This document shows, one piece after another, positions 1 through 5,264 of a stretch of 5,417 nt of DNA. The stretch's first letter is position 1. Every line of letters begins with the position of its first letter. Source of the stretch: Bacillota bacterium (GTDB taxonomy: Bacteria; Bacillota; Dethiobacteria; DTU022); the NCBI GenBank assembly GCA_012797095.1, contig JAAZPS010000068.1, forward strand, positions 1 through 5,417. Direction: 5' to 3'. Both the position numbers and the translations under genes were made by a program. Under the pieces are notes generated by a model. The model searched no databases, was not told the origin of the DNA, and saw nothing but the letters and a program-made list of their open reading frames with translations.

Positions 1-975
1 ACCCCCCTCTCTCCGGGATACCGTCGGGCGGTCTGGGCCGTGTACAGCTCCTACCAGGCGCTGCTCAGGGAGGCCGGCCTTTTCGACTGGAGCGACATTC
101 CCCTGGTGGGGCTGCAGAAGATCACCGAAAGCCCCCTGGCCGATCCCTACGATGATGTCATCCTGGACGAGGGCCAGGACCTGAGTCCGGTGCAGCTGCG
201 CCTGACCAGAGAGCTGATCAAGGGGGGCGATCCCCGCTCCCGCCGTACCTACATGGTCCTGGCCGACGCTTCCCAGACGATCTACAACCGGGGCTTTTCC
301 TGGAGAGACGCCGGTATTGAAGCACGGGGCCGTACCTCCATCCTGCGCAAGAATTTCCGCAATACCCGGCAGGTGGCCGCTGCCGCCGCCCGGCTGCTGG
401 AGCAGAACGCCCTGCTCAAAAAGGAGCGCGAATTCATCGAGCCCATCTGGTCTCACCGCGTCGGCGCCCGTCCCCGGGTCGTCTGCTGCGACATCGATGA
501 GCGGGAGATGCGCTTTGTCTGTGAAGAGCTGCTGGAGCTGATCGGCGGAGGCCATTTTCGACTCTCCGACTTTGCCGTGCTCTGCCCGACCAACAAGCTC
601 TGTCAGCAGTACTGCGAAGAGCTGACCAGGCGCAATATCCCCAATCTCTTGCACAGGGATCAGGCCTTCGATATCCTGACCGAAAGCGTCAAGGTGATGA
701 CCATTCACTCTTCGAAGGGGATCGAGTTCCCGGTAGTTTTCATCACAGCGGTGCGCCGGGGGATCATCCCCCGCCAGATCAATCGTGCGAGCCTGAACGA
801 GGAAGAGGCCCTGCTCGATCGCGAGCGCGACCGCACCCTGCTCTATGTCGGTATGACCCGCGCAGCGGAGAACCTGTTCCTGCTGACCACCGCCGGCAAG
901 GAATCACCTTTCCTCGGCGAGATCGCCGGCTACGTTGACCGGCAGGAATACCGGGGGCAAAAGATTAAAGCCTGA
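1..975 (+). CDS. UvrD/Rep-type superfamily 1 DNA helicase, C-terminal part (5' end outside window)
   Basis: This is the second half of an ATP-dependent SF1A helicase expected to translocate 3'-5' on DNA. The frame is open from base 1 with no stop, so the GTG at 40 is not the start; the Walker A motif and 1A domain lie left of the window. Visible motifs in order: motif II DEGQD (166-180, normally DEAQD), motif III LADASQTIY (259-285), motif IV region LRKNFRNT (343-366), motif V VKVMTIHSSKGIEF (688-729) and motif VI LLYVGMTRA (844-870). The phrasing around motif III (RGFSW then GRTSILRKNFRNT) recalls the NERD-associated branch of UvrD-like helicases from memory, not classical UvrD/PcrA. The protein ends soon after motif VI, so no long C-terminal nuclease or Tudor-like domain is present. 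Its substrate is unknown; the endonuclease Q gene next door suggests DNA repair. Confidence 0.93.
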   Translation, partial: TPLSPGYRRAVWAVYSSYQALLREAGLFDWSDIPLVGLQKITESPLADPYDDVILDEGQDLSPVQLRLTRELIKGGDPRSRRTYMVLADASQTIYNRGFSWRDAGIEARGRTSILRKNFRNTRQVAAAAARLLEQNALLKKEREFIEPIWSHRVGARPRVVCCDIDEREMRFVCEELLELIGGGHFRLSDFAVLCPTNKLCQQYCEELTRRNIPNLLHRDQAFDILTESVKVMTIHSSKGIEFPVVFITAVRRGIIPRQINRASLNEEEALLDRERDRTLLYVGMTRAAENLFLLTTAGKESPFLGEIAGYVDRQEYRGQKIKA

Positions 976-1050
976 CCGTCGTCCTGAAGGGTGATTATCT
1001 GCCCGGGTCAAACCGGTAAGCGCGATCACCTCAACGCCCGCAGCCCTTCG

Positions 1051-1083
1051 GGTGAGTCAAAGTCACCGTCCCCTTGACTCACC
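1051..1083. repeat. Perfect 10-bp inverted repeat (hairpin) in the helicase-endoQ gap
   Basis: The arms are GGTGAGTCAA (1051-1060) and TTGACTCACC (1074-1083), separated by 13 bases. There is no T-run on either side, so it does not look like a classical intrinsic terminator. The left arm and loop (1053-1070) reappear at 5162-5179 in the opposite orientation with 17 of 18 bases matching, which makes this a dispersed repeat and not only a local hairpin. The complementary strand reads GGGGACGGTGACTTTGACTC, a style I associate from memory with REP-like elements near Y1 transposases. The rest of 976-1244 shows no gene and no convincing promoter. Confidence 0.6.
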
Positions 1084-1232
1084 GCCCCCGTGACCCAAAA
1101 GCCACCGCTGCCCTGACTCGGTTCTCCCTTGCCCCGGCCTGGCAATTAATACTGCTCCCGGAAATGAAGGGATCGGCCCTCTCAAAAGCCAAATCATGCT
1201 TAAGCGCTGCTGCAGCGACAGATCACGGATTG

Positions 1233-1237
1233 AAGGA
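1233..1237 (+). promoter_or_regulatory. Ribosome binding site deciding the endonuclease Q start
   Basis: AAGGA lies 7 bases before the ATG at 1245, 4 bases before the ATG at 1242 and 16 before the ATG at 1254. This favours 1245 and argues against the far-upstream TTG at 1074, which lies inside the inverted repeat and would add 57 residues of low-complexity, non-family sequence. Confidence 0.6.
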
Positions 1238-1244
1238 TGAAATG

Positions 1245-2483
1245 ATGCCCAGTATGTTCATTGCAGATCTGCATATCCATTCGCCCTATTCAATCGCCAC
1301 CAGCAGGGAGACCACTCCCGAGGTGCTCGATCTATGGGCCCGGCGTAAAGGGATCGCCGTGCTCGGTACCGGAGATTTCACCCATCCAACCTGGCGCAGG
1401 GAGCTCGCCGATAAACTGGAACCGGCCGCGGAAGGTCTCTACAGATTGAAAGGCTCCTGCCGTCTCGAAGATGAGATCGCCGGGAGCGGGCTCCAGCCGT
1501 ACTTTATCGTCTCGGGAGAGATCAGCACGATCTACAGGAAGAACGGCCGGGTGCGAAAGGTGCACCACCTCGTTCTGCTGCCCGCCCTGGAGCAGGCCGC
1601 AGCCGTTGCCCGCCGCCTGGAGCAGATCGGCAACCTGCATTCCGACGGCCGGCCGATCCTCGGCCTGGACAGCAGGGAGCTGCTGGCGATCATTCTCGAC
1701 TGCTGTCCCGAGGCGATCTTCATTCCGGCCCATATCTGGACGCCCTATTTCTCCCTGTTCGGGGCCTATTCCGGTTTCGATGCCATCGAGGAATGTTACG
1801 AAGATCTGACCGGCCAGATCCACGCCCTCGAGACAGGGCTTTCCTCCGATCCGCCGATGAACTGGCGCCTTTCTGCTCTCGACCGCTTCACCCTGGTCTC
1901 CAATTCCGATGCCCATTCCCCGGCCAAGCTGGGCCGGGAGGCCAATATCTTCAATACGGAGCGCTCCTACACCGCCATGCGCCGTGCTCTGGAGAACAAA
2001 GGCAGCGGCGAATTTCACGGCACCATCGAATTCTTTCCGGAGCAGGGGAAATATCATTGCGACGGCCACAGGAACTGCCGCCTCTGCTTCAAGCCCGCAG
2101 AGACCAGGGCTGCAGAGGGTCTCTGCCCTCTCTGCGGTGGTCGGATCACCACCGGTGTACTCCATCGCGTCGAGGAGCTGGCCGATCGGAAAGAGGGCTT
2201 CGAACCCCCGGAGAAGCAGCATTTTGAAAGTCTGGTCCCGCTCGTTGAGGTGATCGCCGCCTCGGCCGGCTTTGCCACCGCCTGCAAGACCGTGATGAAG
2301 CTATACCACAAATTGCTGCGCCAGATCGGACCGGAGCTCTATCTCCTGCGCCAGGCGCCGCTACACGAGATCGAAACCGTGGCCGGATCCGTTCTCGCCG
2401 AAAGCATCCGCCGCCTGAGAAACGGACAGCTGGCGATCCAGCCCGGCTATGACGGGCTCTTCGGCAAGATCAAATTCCAGTAA
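1245..2483 (+). CDS. Endonuclease Q family protein (PHP domain, TIGR00375-like)
   Basis: Endonuclease Q, characterised in Thermococcales and Bacillus pumilus, nicks DNA 5' of deaminated bases (uracil, hypoxanthine, xanthine) and abasic sites. From the ATG at 1245 the product is 412 residues, close to the usual length of about 400. PHP metal-binding motifs are all visible: DLHIHSPYS (residues 8-16), GTGDFTH (41-47), GEI with E92, HH at 107-108, PAHIWTP with H163, and SNSDAHSP with D222 and H224. The segment EFFPEQGKYHCDGHRNC leads into a Cys4 zinc finger: CRLC (278-281) and CPLC (294-297), followed by the family signature GVLHRVEELADR. A helical C-terminal domain follows. All expected metal ligands look intact, so activity is likely. 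It sits 269 bases behind an SF1 helicase on the same strand and converges with the DUF2812 gene. Confidence 0.9.
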   Translation: MPSMFIADLHIHSPYSIATSRETTPEVLDLWARRKGIAVLGTGDFTHPTWRRELADKLEPAAEGLYRLKGSCRLEDEIAGSGLQPYFIVSGEISTIYRKNGRVRKVHHLVLLPALEQAAAVARRLEQIGNLHSDGRPILGLDSRELLAIILDCCPEAIFIPAHIWTPYFSLFGAYSGFDAIEECYEDLTGQIHALETGLSSDPPMNWRLSALDRFTLVSNSDAHSPAKLGREANIFNTERSYTAMRRALENKGSGEFHGTIEFFPEQGKYHCDGHRNCRLCFKPAETRAAEGLCPLCGGRITTGVLHRVEELADRKEGFEPPEKQHFESLVPLVEVIAASAGFATACKTVMKLYHKLLRQIGPELYLLRQAPLHEIETVAGSVLAESIRRLRNGQLAIQPGYDGLFGKIKFQ

Positions 2484-2544
2484 TCTTCTCCAGGATTACC
2501 CGCTCCCCTCACCCGGAAGCTTCCTCACCGGACACCTCTCCGGT
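2480..2544. other. Small hairpins between the convergent endoQ and DUF2812 genes
   Basis: The convergent junction contains GTAATC/GATTAC (2480-2485 and 2494-2499), the palindrome GGAAGCTTCC (2515-2524), and ACCGGA/TCCGGT (2527-2532 and 2539-2544), the last within the 3' end of the DUF2812 gene. None is followed by a T-run on either strand. They could slow transcription from both sides but do not qualify as clear intrinsic terminators. Confidence 0.3.
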
Positions 2545-3148
2545 AAGCGGCAACAGCGCAAAAAGCATTCGCAAAAGCAAAGATGACCATGGCCGGGAAT
2601 ATCAGCAGGGGAAGCCCCCGCAGCAGGGCAAAGGGGGTTTCAAAGAGAAAGGCTCCCCAGAAATCAGCGCCGGTTTTTTCCCATAACCCCGGCGTCTGGT
2701 AGAGTAGCCCCGGATCCAGGAAAGCCCGATAGCTGGCCTGCCGGAGGGTAAGCACAACAGTCATCACCGGCAGCAATGCAGCGGCCAGCGAGAAAGAGAA
2801 AGCCGCCAACCTCTGGTAACGCCCCGCTTTCGAGGCCGTGTCGGAAAAGATCTCATCATCTGCATTGCCGCTCTTCTTCCTGAAGTACTGGGTCCCCGAG
2901 CACCTGCTGCCGGCAAGATGTTTCCAGCCGCTATCCTCGAATAGGAGTTTGTAGTCTGCAAGATCGTTCTTCCCCTTGAAAAAACGGTAATCGATCCGGA
3001 TCACCGCATCTTCGGGAAGAGTGCTGCGGAACCGGTAGAGACCGCAGCAGTTCTTCTTGACCAATTCAAACCCCTTTCCGGCCATCGCCGCCAGCCATCG
3101 CTCTTCCTTCTCAAAATTGAAAAACAGCCTCAGCCTGGTGGTGCTCAT
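2525..3148 (-). CDS. DUF2812 membrane protein, partner of PadR regulator
   Basis: The 207-residue product begins with a cytosolic DUF2812-type domain (about residues 5-100). Its pattern FFNFEKEERWLAAMAGKGFELV, then LYRF, IRIDYR, DYKLLFEDSGWKHLA and GTQYFRK matches the family's habit of spaced aromatic residues. Two hydrophobic segments follow (about 113-135 and 173-202), so it is probably anchored in the cytoplasmic membrane with the N-terminal domain inside. The molecular function of DUF2812 is not known. Members commonly follow a short PadR regulator, as here: the ATG overlaps the padR stop in an ATGA (3148-3145), which implies translational coupling, and GGGAGGAG stands just upstream as a strong ribosome binding site. 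It is likely controlled by PadR and may act in a membrane-stress response, but that role is inference. Confidence 0.85.
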   Translation of the reverse strand: MSTTRLRLFFNFEKEERWLAAMAGKGFELVKKNCCGLYRFRSTLPEDAVIRIDYRFFKGKNDLADYKLLFEDSGWKHLAGSRCSGTQYFRKKSGNADDEIFSDTASKAGRYQRLAAFSFSLAAALLPVMTVVLTLRQASYRAFLDPGLLYQTPGLWEKTGADFWGAFLFETPFALLRGLPLLIFPAMVIFAFANAFCAVAAYRRGVR

Positions 3149-3468
3149 CTTTTCTCCTCCCTCAATGCCCCTCTGGCCAGTGCGATCATCTGCTCCATCC
3201 GCCGGCAGTCCTGCATCAGGATATCCCTTCCCCGTACGGTGGTCTCGTATGTTTTCCGGCGGGGGTCATCGCTTTTCACCGGTCGGATCAGCTTTCTTCC
3301 CGCCAGATTCTCGAAGGCCCCGTACAGGGTGCCGGCTGCCACTTTGACCTGACCTTCGCTCAGCGCCTCGATCTTCTGCATCACGGCATAGCCGTGGGCC
3401 GGCTCCAGCAGGACCAGCAGGATATAGTAAACGGTCTCGGTCAGCGGCAGCAATTGATCCCTTTTCAC
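3145..3468 (-). CDS. PadR family transcriptional regulator
   Basis: This 107-residue winged-helix repressor belongs to the short PadR group. The diagnostic run is visible: LLEPAHGYAVMQKIEALSEG (21-39), then GTLYGAFENLAGRKLI (46-61) as recognition helix and following segment, then RRKTYETTVRG (70-80) forming the wing, and a C-terminal dimerisation helix (about 82-106). Translation starts at GTG (3468-3466), 7 bases after a GGAGG (3480-3476). It overlaps the DUF2812 gene by 4 bases. Two perfect palindromes sit in its own promoter, which strongly suggests autorepression relieved by an unknown ligand or signal. PadR proteins of this type often sense membrane-active compounds or phenolic substances; the sequence does not reveal which signal applies here. 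Confidence 0.92.
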   Translation of the reverse strand: MKRDQLLPLTETVYYILLVLLEPAHGYAVMQKIEALSEGQVKVAAGTLYGAFENLAGRKLIRPVKSDDPRRKTYETTVRGRDILMQDCRRMEQMIALARGALREEKR

Positions 3469-3480
3469 CCGAACACCTCC

Positions 3481-3501
3481 CTATACAGTCGTACTGTATA
3501 G
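3481..3501. promoter_or_regulatory. Proximal PadR operator (perfect palindrome)
   Basis: Arms CTATACAGT and ACTGTATAG (9 bp each) are separated by CGT. The site covers the predicted transcription start and ends directly against the padR ribosome binding site. In RNA it could also fold as a 9-bp stem next to that site. The core TATACAGT-N3-ACTGTATA is shared with the distal site. Confidence 0.75.
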
Positions 3502-3505
3502 TTCT

Positions 3506-3534
3506 ACTATATACAGTGTAACTGTATATGCCAA
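3506..3534 (-). promoter_or_regulatory. Sigma-70-type promoter of the padR-DUF2812 operon
   Basis: On the minus strand, a -35 box TTGGCA (3534-3529) is followed by exactly 17 bases and a -10 box TATAGT (3511-3506). Each differs from consensus by one base. A start of transcription near 3499 is expected, leaving a leader of about 30 bases. The spacer is almost entirely occupied by the distal operator. Confidence 0.75.
3509..3529. promoter_or_regulatory. Distal PadR operator (perfect palindrome between -35 and -10)
   Basis: Arms ATATACAGT and ACTGTATAT (9 bp each) are separated by GTA. The site spans from the last base of the -35 box into the -10 box, so a bound repressor would exclude RNA polymerase. 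Its centre (3519) is 28 bp from that of the proximal site (3491), which is not a whole number of helical turns. Confidence 0.75.
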
Positions 3535-3610
3535 GGGGCTATCGGTAACGAATTCATCCCGGAGCAATCGCTTGCAACAATTTGCCGAAGTGTGCAGGGT
3601 TACCGGACGG

Positions 3611-3652
3611 GAAGATGCGGGCAGCCAGCCCCCGCTATCTGGGGTTATCTTC
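3611..3652. other. Large imperfect stem-loop in the padR-draG intergenic region
   Basis: GAAGAT (3611-3616) pairs with ATCTTC (3647-3652), and inside it GCGGG (3617-3621) pairs with CCCGC (3631-3635). A competing form extends the inner stem through AGAT (3613-3616) with ATCT (3637-3640), leaving one bulged T. Such exclusive pairings resemble an expression platform, but no T-run follows on either strand. Function is unknown. Confidence 0.35.
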
Positions 3653-3661
3653 GCACCGGCG

Positions 3662-3740
3662 ATCTTTCCGGGGTTGCCGGAAGGAATTAGCACCCACAAG
3701 AGCCAAATCATCAATATCGGGGGATCATAAAACCAGACCA
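3662..3740 (-). promoter_or_regulatory. Possible decayed SAM-I (S-box) riboswitch aptamer
   Basis: Read on the minus strand, GGTGCTAATTCC (3694-3683) is followed at once by a 6-bp hairpin TTCCGG/CCGGAA (3682-3677 and 3671-3666) and AAAGAT. This is the order of the conserved 3' half of the SAM-I aptamer (GGTGCTAATTCC, P4, AGAT). Upstream, CTGG, ATGA and CCC stand at roughly the positions expected from the 5' half, but the essential GCAACC is replaced and no P1 or kink-turn is evident. It points toward padR, whose own promoter lies downstream. It may be a relic from a former neighbouring gene, or a chance resemblance. Confidence 0.3.
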
Positions 3741-3770
3741 GGCAGCTAGTTCCGGAAAGGAGGACGGGAG

Positions 3771-4610
3771 ATGCTCGGCGCGATCATTGGCGATATTGTC
3801 GGTTCACGTTTCGAATTCAACAACCACCGGAGCAAGGATTTTGCTCTCTTTACCGAAGATTGCACCGTAACCGATGACAGCATCATGACCCTGGCAGTGG
3901 CAGAGGCGATCATGGAAACGGCCAGGGCAGAAAGAATGCCCGAAGTCACCCGTGACCGCGATTTTCATGCCCGGCTCTCTGCCCAGACGGTCCGGCAGAT
4001 GCAAAAGATCGGGCGTCGATACCCGCACTGCGGCTTCGGCGGTATGTTTCACCGCTGGGTCTTCAGCGATGAGCCCCGGCCGTACAACAGCTACGGCAAC
4101 GGGGCGGCGATGCGGGTAAGCCCGGCCGGTTTTGCGGCTCAATCCGAAGAGGAGGCGATCCGGCTGGCCGAAACGGTGACCGCGGTGACCCATAACCACG
4201 TTGAAGGGATCAAGGGTGCGGAGGCAACAGCCGTGACCATATTCATGGCCAGAAGCGGTGCCCGGAAAAGCGAGATTCACGAGCGGATCGACCGCGACTA
4301 CTATCCGCTTGACTTCAAGATCGACGATATCCGGCCGAGGTACCGCTTCAACGAGACCTGCCAGGAGACCGTGCCGCAGGCGATCAAATGTTTCCTTGAA
4401 GCGGTTTCCTTCGAAGATTCCATCCGGATAGCGATCTCCCTTGGCGGCGACAGCGACACCATCGCTGCAATCACCGGCGCCATCGCCGAAGCGTACCACG
4501 GGGTGCCGGAGGAGATTGGAATGAAAGCCCTCGCCTATCTGGACAGGGAGCTGCGTACGATCTACGACCGGTGGGTCTCTTTCGCTCCGGCCAGCAAGAT
4601 ATCAACCTGA
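3771..4610 (+). CDS. ADP-ribosylglycohydrolase family protein (DraG/ARH-like)
   Basis: This 279-residue enzyme should hydrolyse the bond between ADP-ribose and a modified target, using a binuclear magnesium or manganese site in an all-helical fold. Metal ligands correspond well: the N-terminal GDIVGSRFEF (7-16), TDDS (T34, D35, D36), and GGDSDT (D227, D229, T230) followed by IAAITGAIAEAYHG, the C-terminal family signature. THNH (140-143) matches the conserved histidine region. The protein has full family length, with no signal peptide or membrane segment, so it acts in the cytoplasm. AAAGGAGG (3756-3763) lies 7 bases before the ATG. The target (protein arginine or serine, dinitrogenase reductase, DNA or RNA) cannot be told from sequence; no ADP-ribosyltransferase or nitrogenase gene is in view. 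It reads away from padR and is followed by ridA after 79 bases. Confidence 0.9.
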   Translation: MLGAIIGDIVGSRFEFNNHRSKDFALFTEDCTVTDDSIMTLAVAEAIMETARAERMPEVTRDRDFHARLSAQTVRQMQKIGRRYPHCGFGGMFHRWVFSDEPRPYNSYGNGAAMRVSPAGFAAQSEEEAIRLAETVTAVTHNHVEGIKGAEATAVTIFMARSGARKSEIHERIDRDYYPLDFKIDDIRPRYRFNETCQETVPQAIKCFLEAVSFEDSIRIAISLGGDSDTIAAITGAIAEAYHGVPEEIGMKALAYLDRELRTIYDRWVSFAPASKIST

Positions 4611-4689
4611 ACAGCGATCAAACCTTTCCTCGCCGGCCCAAGCCCGAAGGAGACAGACCGAATACTTCAGACAAAGGAGACAAACTTAC

Positions 4690-5064
4690 ATGAGCAAGAA
4701 GATCCAGACCGAAAAAGCTGCTGCTGCCATCGGACCGTATTCGCAAGGTATCTGCAGCGGAAACCTGCTTTTCACTTCCGGCCAGATACCGGTCAATCCG
4801 ACAAGCGGCGAGATTCCCGCAGGGATCGAAGCACAGACCGAGCAGGCGCTGGAAAACCTGAAAGCGATCGCCGAAGAGGCGGGCACCACCCTGGTGAGAA
4901 CGGTGAAAACAACCTGTTTCCTGACCGACATGGCTCACTTCGCCCGCTTCAATGAAATCTATGCGCACTATTTTAGCGAAAGACCGGCGCGCAGCTGTAT
5001 CGCGGTCAAGGCGCTGCCCAGGGATGTTCTTGTGGAGGTCGAGGCGATCATCGAGCTGCAGTAG
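4690..5064 (+). CDS. ridA: RidA family reactive intermediate (enamine/imine) deaminase
   Basis: RidA hydrolyses 2-aminoacrylate and related enamines and imines released by pyridoxal-phosphate enzymes such as threonine or serine dehydratase, protecting other enzymes from damage. The 124 residues cover the full trimeric YjgF/Rid fold. Conserved points include AIGPYSQG (13-20), FTSGQIP (28-34), GIEAQTEQALENLKAI (45-60), and the signature RPARSCIAVKALPRDVLVEVEA. R101, which binds the substrate carboxylate, and E116, which corresponds to E120 of E. coli RidA, are both present, so it is in the active RidA subgroup. AAGGAG (4674-4679) stands 10 bases before the ATG, a slightly long spacing. It is probably co-transcribed with the ADP-ribosylglycohydrolase gene upstream, with no terminator seen between them. 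Confidence 0.95.
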   Translation: MSKKIQTEKAAAAIGPYSQGICSGNLLFTSGQIPVNPTSGEIPAGIEAQTEQALENLKAIAEEAGTTLVRTVKTTCFLTDMAHFARFNEIYAHYFSERPARSCIAVKALPRDVLVEVEAIIELQ

Positions 5065-5088
5065 GCCGTTCAGGAAAGAGAGCCGTTG

Positions 5089-5163
5089 ATGAAAGAGCTG
5101 CGGCCGATCGATGATCCCCCGGCGCTTTTCATCTGGGGAAAAGATAGTGATTACACAGTCTGA
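5089..5163 (+). pseudogene. 24-codon reading frame after ridA, possible stump of a truncated gene
   Basis: An ATG placed 24 bases after the ridA stop, preceded by the purine-rich stretch AGGAAAGAGAG, opens a 24-residue frame starting MKELRPIDDPPALFIWGK. It has the look of a genuine protein start. The L-x-x-I-x-D-P-P-x-L-F-x-x-G pattern resembles the segment just before the Rossmann core of DprA/Smf proteins, but the match is short. The stop codon (5161-5163) lies exactly where the dispersed repeat begins (5162), so the rest of the gene may have been replaced by repeat DNA. It may equally be a meaningless short frame. Confidence 0.3.
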
Positions 5164-5179
5164 CGGTGATTTTGACTCA
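5162..5179. repeat. Second copy of the 18-base dispersed repeat (inverted relative to 1053-1070)
   Basis: GACGGTGATTTTGACTCA matches the reverse complement of 1053-1070 at 17 of 18 positions, with one T for C. The two copies enclose about 4.1 kb carrying endoQ, padR-DUF2812, the ADP-ribosylglycohydrolase gene and ridA. Confidence 0.55.
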
Positions 5180-5180
5180 A

Positions 5181-5264
5181 AGGATAACAGGCATGTTTCC
5201 CTTTCTCTTACGTTTACCGTGCTGCTCGTAATTTCGCATCCCTGGGCCCACGAGCTGTTATCCT
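5181..5264. repeat. Perfect 10-bp inverted repeat with long loop
   Basis: AGGATAACAG (5181-5190) and CTGTTATCCT (5255-5264) are perfectly complementary across 64 bases. The left arm directly follows the dispersed repeat and the right arm forms the beginning of the tandem array. This suggests that one array unit is also present upstream in the opposite orientation. No gene is visible inside. Confidence 0.45.

Noticed and set aside
1129..1153. Promoter for endonuclease Q using TTGCCC and the AT-rich AATTAATACT
   Set aside because: The boxes match poorly and no spacing near 17 bases gives an acceptable pair.
1074..1244. N-terminal extension of endonuclease Q from a TTG at 1074
   Set aside because: The extension crosses the inverted repeat, has no ribosome binding site and adds 57 residues not expected in the family, while an ATG at 1245 has one at good spacing and starts just before the PHP motif.
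1332..2222. A 296-codon open frame on the minus strand across the endonuclease Q gene
   Set aside because: It lies wholly antisense to a gene with clear PHP and zinc-finger motifs, has a proline/glycine-rich composition and no recognisable domain. High-GC coding sequence often leaves such shadows.
3481..3714. A 77-codon minus-strand frame upstream of padR
   Set aside because: It runs through the promoter, operators and RNA-like structures, shows no family features and has no good ribosome binding site.
3804..4499. A 231-codon open frame on the minus strand across the ADP-ribosylglycohydrolase gene
   Set aside because: It is antisense to an intact enzyme gene, has no ribosome binding site or motif that I recognise, and is composed as expected of a shadow frame.
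4618..4968. A 116-codon minus-strand frame over the start of ridA
   Set aside because: It is antisense to ridA, which is unmistakable, and has no domain signature.
5125..5143. CTTTTC/GAAAAG hairpin as terminator of the ridA operon
   Set aside because: The stem is only 6 bp and AT-rich, and no T-run follows on the plus strand.
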